A stretch of 64,000 bases of DNA, taken from NCBI GenBank assembly GCA_029210045.1, contig JARGNX010000007.1, forward strand, positions 109,455 through 173,454, written 5' to 3'. The DNA comes from Coxiellaceae bacterium (lineage in GTDB: Bacteria > Pseudomonadota > Gammaproteobacteria > Coxiellales > Coxiellaceae). Made by a program: the position numbers and the translations under genes. Below the pieces are notes generated by a model that ran no database searches, was not told where the DNA came from, and worked only from the letters and a program-made list of their open reading frames with translations. Position 1 is the first letter of the stretch, and each line of letters opens with the position of its first letter. Shown here in pieces: positions 1 through 8,665 of the stretch.

Positions 1-1
1 T

Positions 2-58
2 AACCTTGGTATGATTCAGCAGGGTGAAACGTTCTACCAAATCGTAGATCAGTCCTAG
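2..58 (+). CDS. C-terminal end of an unidentified protein (partial)
   Basis: An open frame enters from the left edge of the window and ends at TAG 56-58, giving only 18 residues that finish in FYQIVDQS. It stops 8 bp before the end of the convergent gene on the minus strand, as expected for a real gene end. Too little is visible for a function. Confidence 0.4.
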   Translation, partial: NLGMIQQGETFYQIVDQS

Positions 59-65
59 CGCGATT

Positions 66-683
66 TTACCTGCTTAAATGCAATGGCTTCGCTTCTAATT
101 CATCGGCATCTACAGGCCTATCTAAAAAAGTTAAATCGTACTGAAAGTGTTGTTCAAAACTTTGTCGTAGTGCGGTGAGTGTGTTAGGTAAATTAAATGT
201 TGCGCTGTGTATATTGATATGGTGCTTATTGCTAAAGCAAAATTTAATAAAGGCTTGTGCCTGATGATTTAACGAGCTGTTGAGTTCTTCATTGTCAGGG
301 TCAAAGTGTCTTATGAGGTGTTGCGCAATGCCCATTTTTATTTGTGTATGTGGGTCATAGGCGCTAAGTTTTTCTTCAGTGGTAGATCGATTGATAGCTA
401 CTTTTAAGGCTTCTGGCACACTGGTAGGTGCGTTGGAGATTAGTTTCTCTAGATGGAATAACAACATGCAATAGTGTAGCTGTTGCGTGAGCGTATAGGT
501 TCTTAGTGTGGCGCTGACAGCGATAAATAGAGTGAAGCCGGTGTCTTGTTCAACGAGGTTGAGTATGCCGAGTTCGTGCAGTGCTTCTAAATCAGCATCC
601 ACTTTTTTGTTATTGCTGGCCAAACTATTATAAGCATCATATTTACTTTCAAATCGAAAGTCATAGCCATCCATAGCGCGCAT
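66..683 (-). CDS. Hypothetical protein downstream of PI synthase
   Basis: A soluble, probably mostly helical protein of about 205 residues with no signal peptide, membrane segment or motif I recognise. I place the start at the ATG at 683, because GGGAG lies at the right distance; a GTG at 698 is in frame but has no ribosome site of its own. It lies 31 bp downstream of the phosphatidylinositol synthase gene on the same strand, so the two are probably co-transcribed. That suggests, without proving, a role tied to phosphoinositide lipid. Function unknown. Confidence 0.6.
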   Translation of the reverse strand: MRAMDGYDFRFESKYDAYNSLASNNKKVDADLEALHELGILNLVEQDTGFTLFIAVSATLRTYTLTQQLHYCMLLFHLEKLISNAPTSVPEALKVAINRSTTEEKLSAYDPHTQIKMGIAQHLIRHFDPDNEELNSSLNHQAQAFIKFCFSNKHHINIHSATFNLPNTLTALRQSFEQHFQYDLTFLDRPVDADELEAKPLHLSR

Positions 684-714
684 TGTATTTTCTCCCACAT
701 TAACTCATGAGCTC

Positions 715-1329
715 CTACTCACTGTGAGTTAGATCAACACAAGCAACATAAAATTGCAATAGGTGGACGATCGTTTTAACTAAAAACCCTGGCGCAAATA
801 CTACGAGAGGTAAAATAAGCCAATTATTGGGCACAAAGGCGTAAAGGTAGAGACTAGCAAGCCAGGCATCATGGCAAAAGCACAGGGTAAATAATGCGGT
901 GCGATTTTCATAATAGATGTGCAGCAAACGGCTGTTTACTTTGAGGGCATGCTTATGATTTTTTCCGCCCATAATCGATGTTCTATAGAGGTGCATATAA
1001 TGGCTGCCAATATCGATGACCATTAATAGGCAAAAGAATAGCCAGTAGGAGGTATATAGGCGTGCCAGGATGAGTAGTAATGAGGCGGTGATAATGCGAT
1101 CAATCATAAAGTCGAGCGCCATGCCAAGGTGTGATTGTTGGTTTAATGCTCTGGCGAGGTAGCCGTCAAGCGCATCAAATAAAGCCGAAATGATAAAGCA
1201 GCTTAAAGCTAATATGGGAGCACTAAATGCACTGATTAGAAAAATCGCAAAAAGTACTAAGCGTAAATAATCGATGATGTTGGGCCAATATAAATAGGTG
1301 GGTCGGTTGTTCAATTTTTCTCGCGCCAT
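715..1329 (-). CDS. Eukaryotic-type CDP-diacylglycerol-inositol 3-phosphatidyltransferase (PI synthase)
   Basis: Integral membrane enzyme expected to join CDP-diacylglycerol and myo-inositol to make phosphatidylinositol and CMP. The CDP-alcohol phosphotransferase signature is complete: D52, D55-G56, A59-R60, G69, D73 and D77, with the exact family spacing. The rest resembles the eukaryotic PIS/CDIPT subfamily rather than bacterial PgsA or PssA: ALNQ after the AR pair, a SHYMHLY segment near residue 109, a GGKNHK segment, and IYYENR followed by TALFTLC near residue 140. Length (204 residues, or 218 from the GTG at 1371) also fits that subfamily. The ATG at 1329 puts the first membrane segment at the expected distance. 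No inositol-phosphate synthase gene is in the window, so inositol is presumably imported or made elsewhere. The catalytic class is near certain; the inositol specificity is inferred from similarity recalled by eye. Confidence 0.85.
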   Translation of the reverse strand: MAREKLNNRPTYLYWPNIIDYLRLVLFAIFLISAFSAPILALSCFIISALFDALDGYLARALNQQSHLGMALDFMIDRIITASLLLILARLYTSYWLFFCLLMVIDIGSHYMHLYRTSIMGGKNHKHALKVNSRLLHIYYENRTALFTLCFCHDAWLASLYLYAFVPNNWLILPLVVFAPGFLVKTIVHLLQFYVACVDLTHSE

Positions 1330-1545
1330 TGGTTTTGGTTGTCTTAATGTACGTTTGTCATGGTGAGGCACAAACGGCCGATAGCAAGGATATCAGCTTC
1401 TTAGCGAAGAAAGAATATTAGAATTAAGCGAACTCCGTGTGTGCTTGTAAGCATTTGTCGCTACCGTATGTTCAAATATTGAAACTTAATTGACCTTGTG
1501 TAACCATACGCCGATCAATGGATACTAGAAGATATGGATTAATGG

Positions 1546-3636
1546 ATGTTAGTAGTTATTCGTAATTTATTGCAGGCGATTAATCGCCGAGTTGAGGAGT
1601 CCGGCGCTCAGTATAAAGCGTATGGCATCTTTGGGTTGTTTACATTCCCGGTTTATTACTTTATTTGGCTATATTTTGATGTGCAGTCATATGAGAATTT
1701 ATGGCTACGAATAACTTGTACTGCATTGTGTTTGTTTCTGGTGCTACATGATTATTGGCCGAAGAAACTAAAGCCTTACCTTCCGGTATATTGGTACTTT
1801 ACTTTGTTTTTCACCTTGCCGTTTTTCTTTACCTATATGTTGTTGTTGAATCACGGCTCATTGATGTGGATCACCAATACCATTGTTATCGTATTTTTTA
1901 CCATGTTATTGGTGGACTGGGTGAGCACGGTTATTTTGCTATCGAGTGGTTCATTATTAGCGATTGCCATTGCTGCGCAACAAGATAATTTATTGTGGGC
2001 ATCTAGTTTTGACATCATCGGTTTTATGCTGACTTATGTGGTATCTATTTTGATTGGCTTAATTTTTTCACACAATAAGGCGGTAATCGAGAAGATTAAA
2101 CGTCGTGCAATTGAAGTGGAGGCGAACAGTAGGGCGCGTTCTGAGTTGATAGCGAATATGAATCACGATATCCGCACGCCGATTACGGGCATTTTGGGTT
2201 TGGCGCAATCGTTCCGTGATACAGCAAACTCTAATAAGCAAGCCAGCGATGCTGATTTGCTTATTCGTACCACTGAGGAATTACTGACATTATTAAATGA
2301 AGTGATCGAAATTGTTGACTTAGAGAATGGTCCACTGGAGCATCGTCAAGAGGCATTTTCAATTCGACAGGTAGTAGAGCATAACATTGCATTGATTGAT
2401 TCGGCTGTAAATCACAAGTTATTGGATTTAAAAATAGACGTAGACCATGAGGTGCCAGAATATGTTTGGGGTAACCGCATATACATGGATCGAATTTTGT
2501 TAAACCTGTTAGGTAATGCCATTAAGTTTACTGATAAAGGTATCATTAGTTTAGTGGTCCGTGTGCTTAGATTTGAGAAAAATTCAGTGTGGCTGGAGTT
2601 TGTGTTAAGTGATACGGGTATTGGGATTTCAGAGAGTCAATTTGAAAAAATTTTTGAGCGCTTTTCTCGTATTTCGCCTTCCTATAAAGGAATTTATAAA
2701 GGTAACGGTTTAGGTTTGTTTATGGTGAAGCGTTATTTGGAAACGATGAAAGGCAGCATTGATGTGGCCAGTCAAGAAGGTAAGGGCAGTAGCTTTACTG
2801 TGCGTGTACCATTTTTAGTGGCGGAGCAAACAGCAGCATCATTACAATTACCCGCGGATATGACTGACGCGACAGCCAGTAAATTGGTGGCTAATGAAGA
2901 TCATCTTGCCACAGTTTTAGTGGTTGAAGATAATATGCTGGCTGGGCGTATGGTGAAAGAGCTATTGACGAAGCGAGGTTGCCAGGTAGAGCTTGCACGC
3001 ACTGGGGCGAGCGCACTGTCGATGTCAAAGCATAAGCGTTATGATTTGGTGTTAATGGATATTGGTTTGCCGGACATTGATGGTATCGAGGTGGTGCGTC
3101 GTATTCGTTATCAGCAGCCTTGCGCAAATGTGCCGATAGTGGCGTTGACGGGGCACATGACGGCTGAGTTAAAACAAAATTGTTTGAATGCCGGTATGCA
3201 AGACACGTTATCAAAACCAGTATCGCTACAAACAATTCAACAGTTATTGCATGATTATTTGGTGGAGAAAGCAACGGTGGATGGAAAGATAATGGAACAA
3301 GCGGTAATAGATATAGAAGATGGTGCGCAGTTAGCAGGTGGTAATCGCCAACACGCTAAAGAAATGATTATGATTTTAGTGGATAAGCTGCCGTCAGAGT
3401 TGGAGCAGCTGCAATCGTTAGCGGCTGAAAATAAATTGGATATGATGTATGAGTTAGTGCATAAGTTGTATGGTGGTTTGTGTTATTGCGGCGTGCCGCA
3501 ATTGCGTGCTGTTACAAAACATTTAAAAGATGCATTGCATACGAAAGATTTACAACAAATACAAATAGGCTTGCAAGATTTTGCGTGGGCTGTTAATCAG
3601 GTTTGTGCGGCTAGTTCTTCGTTAGAAGACGCTTAA
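1546..3636 (+). CDS. CqsS/LqsS-like hybrid sensor kinase with receiver and HPt domains
   Basis: Inner-membrane sensor kinase of 696 residues. Residues about 25-175 form six hydrophobic segments. They contain the string pattern FPVYYFIW, QSYENLWLR, LPVYWYFT and LPFFFTYMLL, which I recognise from CqsS, the Vibrio cholerae CAI-1 (alpha-hydroxyketone) receptor, and its Legionella relatives LqsS/LqsT. Then come a HisKA domain with H207 in NHDIRTP, a HATPase with N324 and the DTGIG box (356-360), a receiver domain with phospho-acceptor D505 and K557, and a C-terminal HPt domain with H639. A complete His-Asp-His relay is therefore present in one chain. Gene order and a close paralogue downstream suggest a locus built around one signal. 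No CqsA/LqsA-type synthase is in the window. Confidence 0.88.
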   Translation: MLVVIRNLLQAINRRVEESGAQYKAYGIFGLFTFPVYYFIWLYFDVQSYENLWLRITCTALCLFLVLHDYWPKKLKPYLPVYWYFTLFFTLPFFFTYMLLLNHGSLMWITNTIVIVFFTMLLVDWVSTVILLSSGSLLAIAIAAQQDNLLWASSFDIIGFMLTYVVSILIGLIFSHNKAVIEKIKRRAIEVEANSRARSELIANMNHDIRTPITGILGLAQSFRDTANSNKQASDADLLIRTTEELLTLLNEVIEIVDLENGPLEHRQEAFSIRQVVEHNIALIDSAVNHKLLDLKIDVDHEVPEYVWGNRIYMDRILLNLLGNAIKFTDKGIISLVVRVLRFEKNSVWLEFVLSDTGIGISESQFEKIFERFSRISPSYKGIYKGNGLGLFMVKRYLETMKGSIDVASQEGKGSSFTVRVPFLVAEQTAASLQLPADMTDATASKLVANEDHLATVLVVEDNMLAGRMVKELLTKRGCQVELARTGASALSMSKHKRYDLVLMDIGLPDIDGIEVVRRIRYQQPCANVPIVALTGHMTAELKQNCLNAGMQDTLSKPVSLQTIQQLLHDYLVEKATVDGKIMEQAVIDIEDGAQLAGGNRQHAKEMIMILVDKLPSELEQLQSLAAENKLDMMYELVHKLYGGLCYCGVPQLRAVTKHLKDALHTKDLQQIQIGLQDFAWAVNQVCAASSSLEDA

Positions 3637-3823
3637 TTAAGGCATTGATTTCTATTCCATTGGTGGCTTCGTGCTGAGAATTGAGAATTAGGGTGTATTG
3701 TGCGTGATCGGTACATATGAACGTGATATAATCCCGTCATCGTAAGTCTCGTGCAATGGATGCCACGGTAGATGGTGATGGATTAGGGGCTAATGCATAG
3801 ACGTTTAATCGAGTGATAAACAA

Positions 3824-4561
3824 ATGAATACATACACAGCAGGTTCGGTTCAGGGTGCGGTTCAAACACTTCCTCAGGCTGAATATCCCGAAGGGATGGA
3901 AGCTTACTTGTCGGAATGGGATGCGGAATATAAAAGGGAAATTAAAAAAATTGATTTGTTTAATGCGGACAAAACTTCTGCTTGGTCGCTTCAGCAAAAA
4001 CAATTCTTCATAAAAGTGTTTTATCATCTGCGAGGTCATTTTGCGGAGTTCTTATGGTATATGGGCAGTTTTGCGCCTGATAGCAATACTAAGGAAATGA
4101 TTATTAGAAATATTCGTGATGAATTTAACCAGAACGGTTTGTCTCACGAGCAGTTGTACTTTCTATTCGCTGAAGCGTTTGATGTTGATTTGACGTTTGA
4201 GTTATTGGATGAGACCGCGTATTTACCATTTGCGCGTGATTACATACAAGGCCAGCTTAGGTGGCTGCGCTCTAATGATTGGAATCACCGTTTGGCTGCA
4301 TTTGCTGCGATTGAACGTTTGGATAATGTGGACTATGCCAGCTTTCGTGATGTTGCTACTAGTATTGGTGCCGAAAAGAAAGCATTAACTTTTTTCAATG
4401 TGCATATTTGTGCGGATCATTTTGAGGGCGTATTGGCTAGTGCCTTTGGTGAGTTATGGCAAAAAGACCAAGCGCTGGTGAGGAATGTATTTTCTTTTAT
4501 TAAAGATTTTCAAATTCAGATGCTGAATCAACTTTCAAATGCTGTGTTCAGTTATTCATAG
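3824..4561 (+). CDS. TenA/CADD-like haem-oxygenase-fold diiron protein
   Basis: A cytoplasmic all-helical protein of 245 residues resembling the iron-containing redox enzymes of the haem-oxygenase-like fold (TenA, PqqC, Chlamydia CADD). The expected metal ligands can be followed: E100 in NIRDE, H108 in LSHEQLYF, E164, then H194 and D198 in NVHICADH. The sixth position, normally His three residues after the Asp, is E201. Members of this superfamily oxidise or cleave small substrates or their own side chains using O2 and two irons. It sits between two autoinducer-type sensor kinases, about 190 bp after the first and 27 bp before the second. It may therefore make, modify or destroy the ligand they sense, but that is inference. 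A TATAAT-like -10 near 3726 may start its transcript. Confidence 0.7.
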   Translation: MNTYTAGSVQGAVQTLPQAEYPEGMEAYLSEWDAEYKREIKKIDLFNADKTSAWSLQQKQFFIKVFYHLRGHFAEFLWYMGSFAPDSNTKEMIIRNIRDEFNQNGLSHEQLYFLFAEAFDVDLTFELLDETAYLPFARDYIQGQLRWLRSNDWNHRLAAFAAIERLDNVDYASFRDVATSIGAEKKALTFFNVHICADHFEGVLASAFGELWQKDQALVRNVFSFIKDFQIQMLNQLSNAVFSYS

Positions 4562-4588
4562 TCATTAACCTTTCTAAAGTTGTGCGTT

Positions 4589-6424
4589 ATGTTTGGAAAG
4601 TTATCTACTGTCAAAAAGGATATTCAGCGTCGAGTTGAGGCCTATGGAGAGCAGTACTTCGCATTTGGTATTTTTGGTGCAATAAATTACCCCATTTTTT
4701 ATGTTGTGTGGTTTTATCTTTCACAGCAGTCGTATGAAAGTTTTATTTTACGCGCTATTGCTACCGCACTGTGTGTACCGTTAATTTTTCATCGCTATTT
4801 GCCAAAAAACTTAAAATCATGGTTGCCCGTGTATTGGTATGCCACGCTGACATTCTGTTTGCCATTCTTTTTTACTTACATGTTATTAAAGAATAATGCC
4901 TCCGATGTATGGTTGATGAGTACCACGGTGGTGATGGTCTGGTTGATGCTGTTGGTTGATGCATTTAGTTTTTTGATTATTTTATTGGTGGGTACATTAT
5001 CAGCGTGGGTGGTATATAAATTAACAACGATCCCGCCGTTTCAAAATTCAAATTATGTAGGTTTGATTGCACAATACTTTGGTTCGATGGCTGTTGTGCT
5101 GATCTTTGCACGTAGAAAAGAAAAGATAACCGGTCGCAAGATGCGTTTAAAAGCAGAGGCGGCAAATGCGGCGAAAACTGAGTTTATCGCTAATATGAGC
5201 CATGATATTCGTACGCCTATTACGGGTATGCTGGCAATGGTGCAAGACTTATTGAATACCGCAGAAAATGCAAAGAGCAGTACAATGAGTGACCGCGTTG
5301 TTTTGGATAACATGGTTGAAACGGTGCGGCGTGATGGCGAGCTCTTAATGGGAGCCACTGATGAATTATTACATTTATGTAATGAGATTCTTGAAGTGGT
5401 GCAGTTAGAGTTTGGTGAGCCGGTAGAAATTAATGAATCATTTAGTGTGTCGGAATTGGTAAAGCACAATATCGAACTGTTATTGCCAAATGCGCAGCAT
5501 AAAAAATTACAATTATCAGCGGTGATTGAACCAACAGTGCCGCAATATTTATTTGGTGCACGGTCTTACTTTGATCGTACCTTGTTAAATTTATTGAGTA
5601 ATGCATTAAAGTTTACTGACATTGGTTACGTTAAGGTGACAGTGGCTGAGATGAAGCCAGCCAAGGCTGAGTATAATAAAGGCGATACGGTTACGTTGCA
5701 GATTAAGGTCGAAGATAGCGGTATTGGAATACCAAAAAATAAATTTAATACTGTTTTCGAGCATTTTTCTCGTTTGTCACCATCGTATGAAGGGGTGTAT
5801 AAAGGGTCTGGTTTAGGTTTGCATACGGTTAAGCGTTATGTGGATTCAATGCAGGGAAAGATAGAGTTAAAGAGTGAGCTGGGTAAGGGTACTTGTTTTC
5901 TTTTAACGTTGCCGTTTCATGTGGCTGACCATAATGATAAGTCTCATCAACCTTTTTTAGCGCAGAAAAAGATGGAGCCCACCGTTATTGCAACAGCGGC
6001 TACTAAAACTCCGCTTGAGACAGGGTTAAGTGAAGAGCCATGGGCGACTATCTTGGTGGTTGAGGATAACTCGTTGGCAGCAATGGCGGTAACGTTGGTG
6101 TTAAAGCCGTTTCATTGTGCTGTCGATGTGGCTGAAGATGGTGCTGAAGCAATTAAAAAGGCTAAAAAGAAAACGTATCAATTGATATTTATGGATATTG
6201 GATTGCCAGACTTTAGTGGTATAGAAGTGGCGAAGCAAATTCGTGCCTTATCTAATGCGGCGCGTGCCAATGTGCCTATTGTGGTGTTAACGGGGCATAG
6301 TTGTGATGTGAAAACGCGACAAGAATATTTGGCGGCGGGTATTCAAGACGTAGTGACTAAGCCGGTACGCCCATTGGTGCTAGAGGCGATTCTTCAACGC
6401 TTTGTGTTTAATCAGAACGACTAA
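4589..6424 (+). CDS. CqsS/LqsS-like hybrid sensor kinase with receiver domain
   Basis: Paralogue of the kinase at 1546-3636, with the same six-segment membrane sensor (INYPIFYVVW, QQSYESF, LPVYWYATL, LPFFFTYMLL). Counting from the upstream TTG at 4580, the HisKA histidine is H208 in SHDIRTP, the ATPase N-box is NALKF near 341, the G-box is DSGIG near 379, and the receiver has D539 and K594. It has no HPt domain, so it should hand phosphate to a separate HPt protein or to the HPt of its neighbour. I prefer the ATG at 4589 over the TTG; neither has a strong ribosome site. The last 17 bp overlap the 3' end of yaaA on the other strand. Ligand specificity cannot be read from the sequence. Confidence 0.87.
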   Translation: MFGKLSTVKKDIQRRVEAYGEQYFAFGIFGAINYPIFYVVWFYLSQQSYESFILRAIATALCVPLIFHRYLPKNLKSWLPVYWYATLTFCLPFFFTYMLLKNNASDVWLMSTTVVMVWLMLLVDAFSFLIILLVGTLSAWVVYKLTTIPPFQNSNYVGLIAQYFGSMAVVLIFARRKEKITGRKMRLKAEAANAAKTEFIANMSHDIRTPITGMLAMVQDLLNTAENAKSSTMSDRVVLDNMVETVRRDGELLMGATDELLHLCNEILEVVQLEFGEPVEINESFSVSELVKHNIELLLPNAQHKKLQLSAVIEPTVPQYLFGARSYFDRTLLNLLSNALKFTDIGYVKVTVAEMKPAKAEYNKGDTVTLQIKVEDSGIGIPKNKFNTVFEHFSRLSPSYEGVYKGSGLGLHTVKRYVDSMQGKIELKSELGKGTCFLLTLPFHVADHNDKSHQPFLAQKKMEPTVIATAATKTPLETGLSEEPWATILVVEDNSLAAMAVTLVLKPFHCAVDVAEDGAEAIKKAKKKTYQLIFMDIGLPDFSGIEVAKQIRALSNAARANVPIVVLTGHSCDVKTRQEYLAAGIQDVVTKPVRPLVLEAILQRFVFNQND

Positions 6425-7181
6425 AGACTAATGTGGTATCGGTAGATAATTTCTTATTAAAGCGATAGTCTTCCGTGTCGAATTTTTTAATGTCTTCTAT
6501 CTTTGCGATTTGATTTTTGGCAATAAAGCGTGTCATTAAGCCGCGTGCGCGTTTGGCATAGATGCCAATCATTTTGAATTCGCTGCCGCTTTGTTGTTTA
6601 AACTGTGCTGTGATGATAGGCACGGCCAATTGCTTTTTATCCAGTGCTTTAAAGTATTCATTCGATGCAAGATTTAAAAGCGTGTTGTGTGAGTGTTGTT
6701 TGGCAAGCTTATTGATGGCGGCGGTAAGCGAGGTTTGCCAGAACTCATAGAGATCCTTGCACCCCTTGGACGCTAGTTTCGTTTTCATTTCAAGTCGATA
6801 GGGTTGGATTAAATCCATGGGCTTTAGGTAGCCGTATAGCCCGGATAGTATCAACAGGTGCTGCTGTAAAAAATCCAATTGCTTTTTGGTGAAGTCTTCG
6901 ACTTGTAGGCCTTGGTAGGCATCGCCTTGTAGGGCAAATACCGCTGGTTTGGCATTTTTGCTGTTGTATTGATTGATATTGAAGTCTTGAAAGCGTTGGT
7001 AATTCAGTTGAGTCAGCGTTGGGCTGAGTGACATGAGTTGTTGTAATTTTTTTTCACTCAGTTGTTGTAAGCTTGCAACCAACGTAGCAATTTGAGATTT
7101 ATTTTGCGGTTGCGTAGTTTTGATCACATAGTCTTGTGCATCAAAATTTTGCTTTTTAGCCGGTGACAAAATAATTAACAT
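6408..7181 (-). CDS. yaaA: Peroxide stress protein YaaA (DUF328/UPF0246 family)
   Basis: Cytoplasmic protein of 257 residues, the usual family length. It begins with the family hallmark MLIILSPAKKQNF and has ALQGDAYQGL, ILSGLYGYLKPMD and LLNLASNEYFKAL in the expected order. In E. coli YaaA limits free iron and DNA damage during hydrogen peroxide stress and binds DNA; its exact chemistry is not settled. The 3' end overlaps the second sensor kinase by 17 bp in a tail-to-tail arrangement. A small helix-turn-helix gene ends 3 bp upstream, so the two are probably one transcript. Confidence 0.93.
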   Translation of the reverse strand: MLIILSPAKKQNFDAQDYVIKTTQPQNKSQIATLVASLQQLSEKKLQQLMSLSPTLTQLNYQRFQDFNINQYNSKNAKPAVFALQGDAYQGLQVEDFTKKQLDFLQQHLLILSGLYGYLKPMDLIQPYRLEMKTKLASKGCKDLYEFWQTSLTAAINKLAKQHSHNTLLNLASNEYFKALDKKQLAVPIITAQFKQQSGSEFKMIGIYAKRARGLMTRFIAKNQIAKIEDIKKFDTEDYRFNKKLSTDTTLVFSRSD

Positions 7182-7184
7182 GAT

Positions 7185-7394
7185 TTATGCCACTTGTAAT
7201 GTGCAATAGGCTTGCAGTAGGCGGTTAAACGTTTTTGATGTGATTTGGTTGACTTCATTATTGTATAGTCGATAAATAGTTGTTGTTGATAGTTTGCTTA
7301 AGTCTGCAATCTCTTGAGTTGAGCAGTCTCTACCGTACATTTCATCCAGTAATTGTTTGGCGCTTTGCACGGCGCGCCGTTTGTCTGTATGCAT
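7185..7394 (-). CDS. Small helix-turn-helix DNA-binding protein
   Basis: A 69-residue protein with a Cro/C1-like helix-turn-helix: STQEIADLSKLSTTTIYRLY is followed by a helix around TFNRLLQAY. I choose the ATG at 7394 because a strong GGAGG lies five bases upstream; the frame stays open to 7433 without a comparable site. It ends 3 bp before yaaA on the same strand and is likely a local regulator. No effector domain is present, so the signal is unknown. Confidence 0.7.
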   Translation of the reverse strand: MHTDKRRAVQSAKQLLDEMYGRDCSTQEIADLSKLSTTTIYRLYNNEVNQITSKTFNRLLQAYCTLQVA

Positions 7395-7449
7395 TATATC
7401 CTCCATGTGCACTGACAAATAAAAATAAGACATACAGTGTAAAGCAAAA

Positions 7450-8475
7450 TTATTTTTTTGATACCGTTTTTTCTAAAATTTCATAATATGCTTTAAGGTC
7501 GATATTAGAACCACACAATACGATCGCCACGCGTTTATTGTGCAGCAGCGGTTTTAATGGTCCCAGTAGTCCAGCTGTGGCAGCAGCACCTGCTGGCTCA
7601 ACGGCGAGTAGTAGGTGTTGAAAGAGCCAGTGCATGGCTTCACGGATTTGGTCATCATCAACATTGACGATGCCGTCAACCGATTGTGCGCATAATGAAT
7701 AACTGTACGGTTCTGCGTGAGGCGCGGATAAGCTGTCGGCAATGCTGGTCAATGTGTCTGCTTTTACAGGGACGCCTTGTTGAAAGCTCTCACTCATGGT
7801 ATTGCAGCCGTGAGGTTCAACGCCATAGACTTTGCAATTGGGTTGTAATTGTTTAATCGCATTAGCCATGCCAGCGATGAGCCCGCCGCCACCCACAGCG
7901 ACAACAACAGCATCGAGGTTAGGTAATTGTTGGCACAGTTCGGCGCCAAGTGAGCCGGTGCCTAAAGCCACGCCTAGTCCTTCGTAAGGGTGGATGAGTG
8001 CGCGGCCTTCTTTTTCCTGAATCTCGGCGACGCGATCAAACAATTCGTGCATATCATTTGTAAAGATAACTTCAGCACCAAGGTCGCGGCATTGTTGCAC
8101 ACGCACAGGGCTGGCGGTTTTTGGCATCAGTACCTTGGCATTCGTATTAAAGCAATGCGCGGCGTAGCTGACTGCGATGGCATGATTGCCAGCGCTGATG
8201 GCGGTGATACCTTGTTTGAGTTGCTCATCATCGAGTTGCATAACGCTGGCGACGGCGCCGCGTGCTTTAAAGGTACCGGTATGCTGCCAGCATTCCAGTT
8301 TGTAAAATAATTCGCCTTGTTCGCCAATCAAGTCTTTGGTGCGATGTGTTTGTATTTGCCAGGTGGGTGTTTTTAGTACCCACGGTTGAATTTTTTTTTG
8401 TGTAGCGATAATTGCTTCAATGCTTGGTGGCGTAATGTCATCGTCTTGTCGCGTGACGGGGGTGATTAAATCCAT
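7450..8475 (-). CDS. Threonine/serine dehydratase-like PLP enzyme
   Basis: Fold-type II PLP enzyme of 341 residues. K70 in TGTFKARGA is the expected Schiff-base lysine, SAGNHAIAVSYAA follows the family SxGNHA pattern, and the phosphate-binding VGGGGLIAG loop is near residue 190. The architecture fits threonine/serine dehydratases and serine racemases without the C-terminal ACT regulatory domain of IlvA. It would convert serine or threonine to a 2-oxoacid plus ammonia, or racemise serine. Motifs alone do not separate these options. It lies 17 bp beyond the longest frame of the small HTH gene and may head that operon. Confidence 0.85.
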   Translation of the reverse strand: MDLITPVTRQDDDITPPSIEAIIATQKKIQPWVLKTPTWQIQTHRTKDLIGEQGELFYKLECWQHTGTFKARGAVASVMQLDDEQLKQGITAISAGNHAIAVSYAAHCFNTNAKVLMPKTASPVRVQQCRDLGAEVIFTNDMHELFDRVAEIQEKEGRALIHPYEGLGVALGTGSLGAELCQQLPNLDAVVVAVGGGGLIAGMANAIKQLQPNCKVYGVEPHGCNTMSESFQQGVPVKADTLTSIADSLSAPHAEPYSYSLCAQSVDGIVNVDDDQIREAMHWLFQHLLLAVEPAGAAATAGLLGPLKPLLHNKRVAIVLCGSNIDLKAYYEILEKTVSKK

Positions 8476-8665
8476 GTCTATATCCCTGTTACTTTGATGC
8501 GGCTATTAGAGCGATTCATTGCTTAAAATGCAAGTGCAAATACTAATTTGTGCGCGTATGACTTTAGAGAATTATTCCCGTTGGTTTAAACAGGAATACG
8601 GGTATTTTTTTATCATATGTTTTGGTAGTTTGGTGGGAGCGCTAACCAAACGCAAGGACAGTGAA

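Noticed and set aside
2891-3274. 127-codon minus-strand frame inside the first sensor kinase
   Set aside because: It lies wholly within the receiver-domain coding region, and its composition is that of an antisense shadow.
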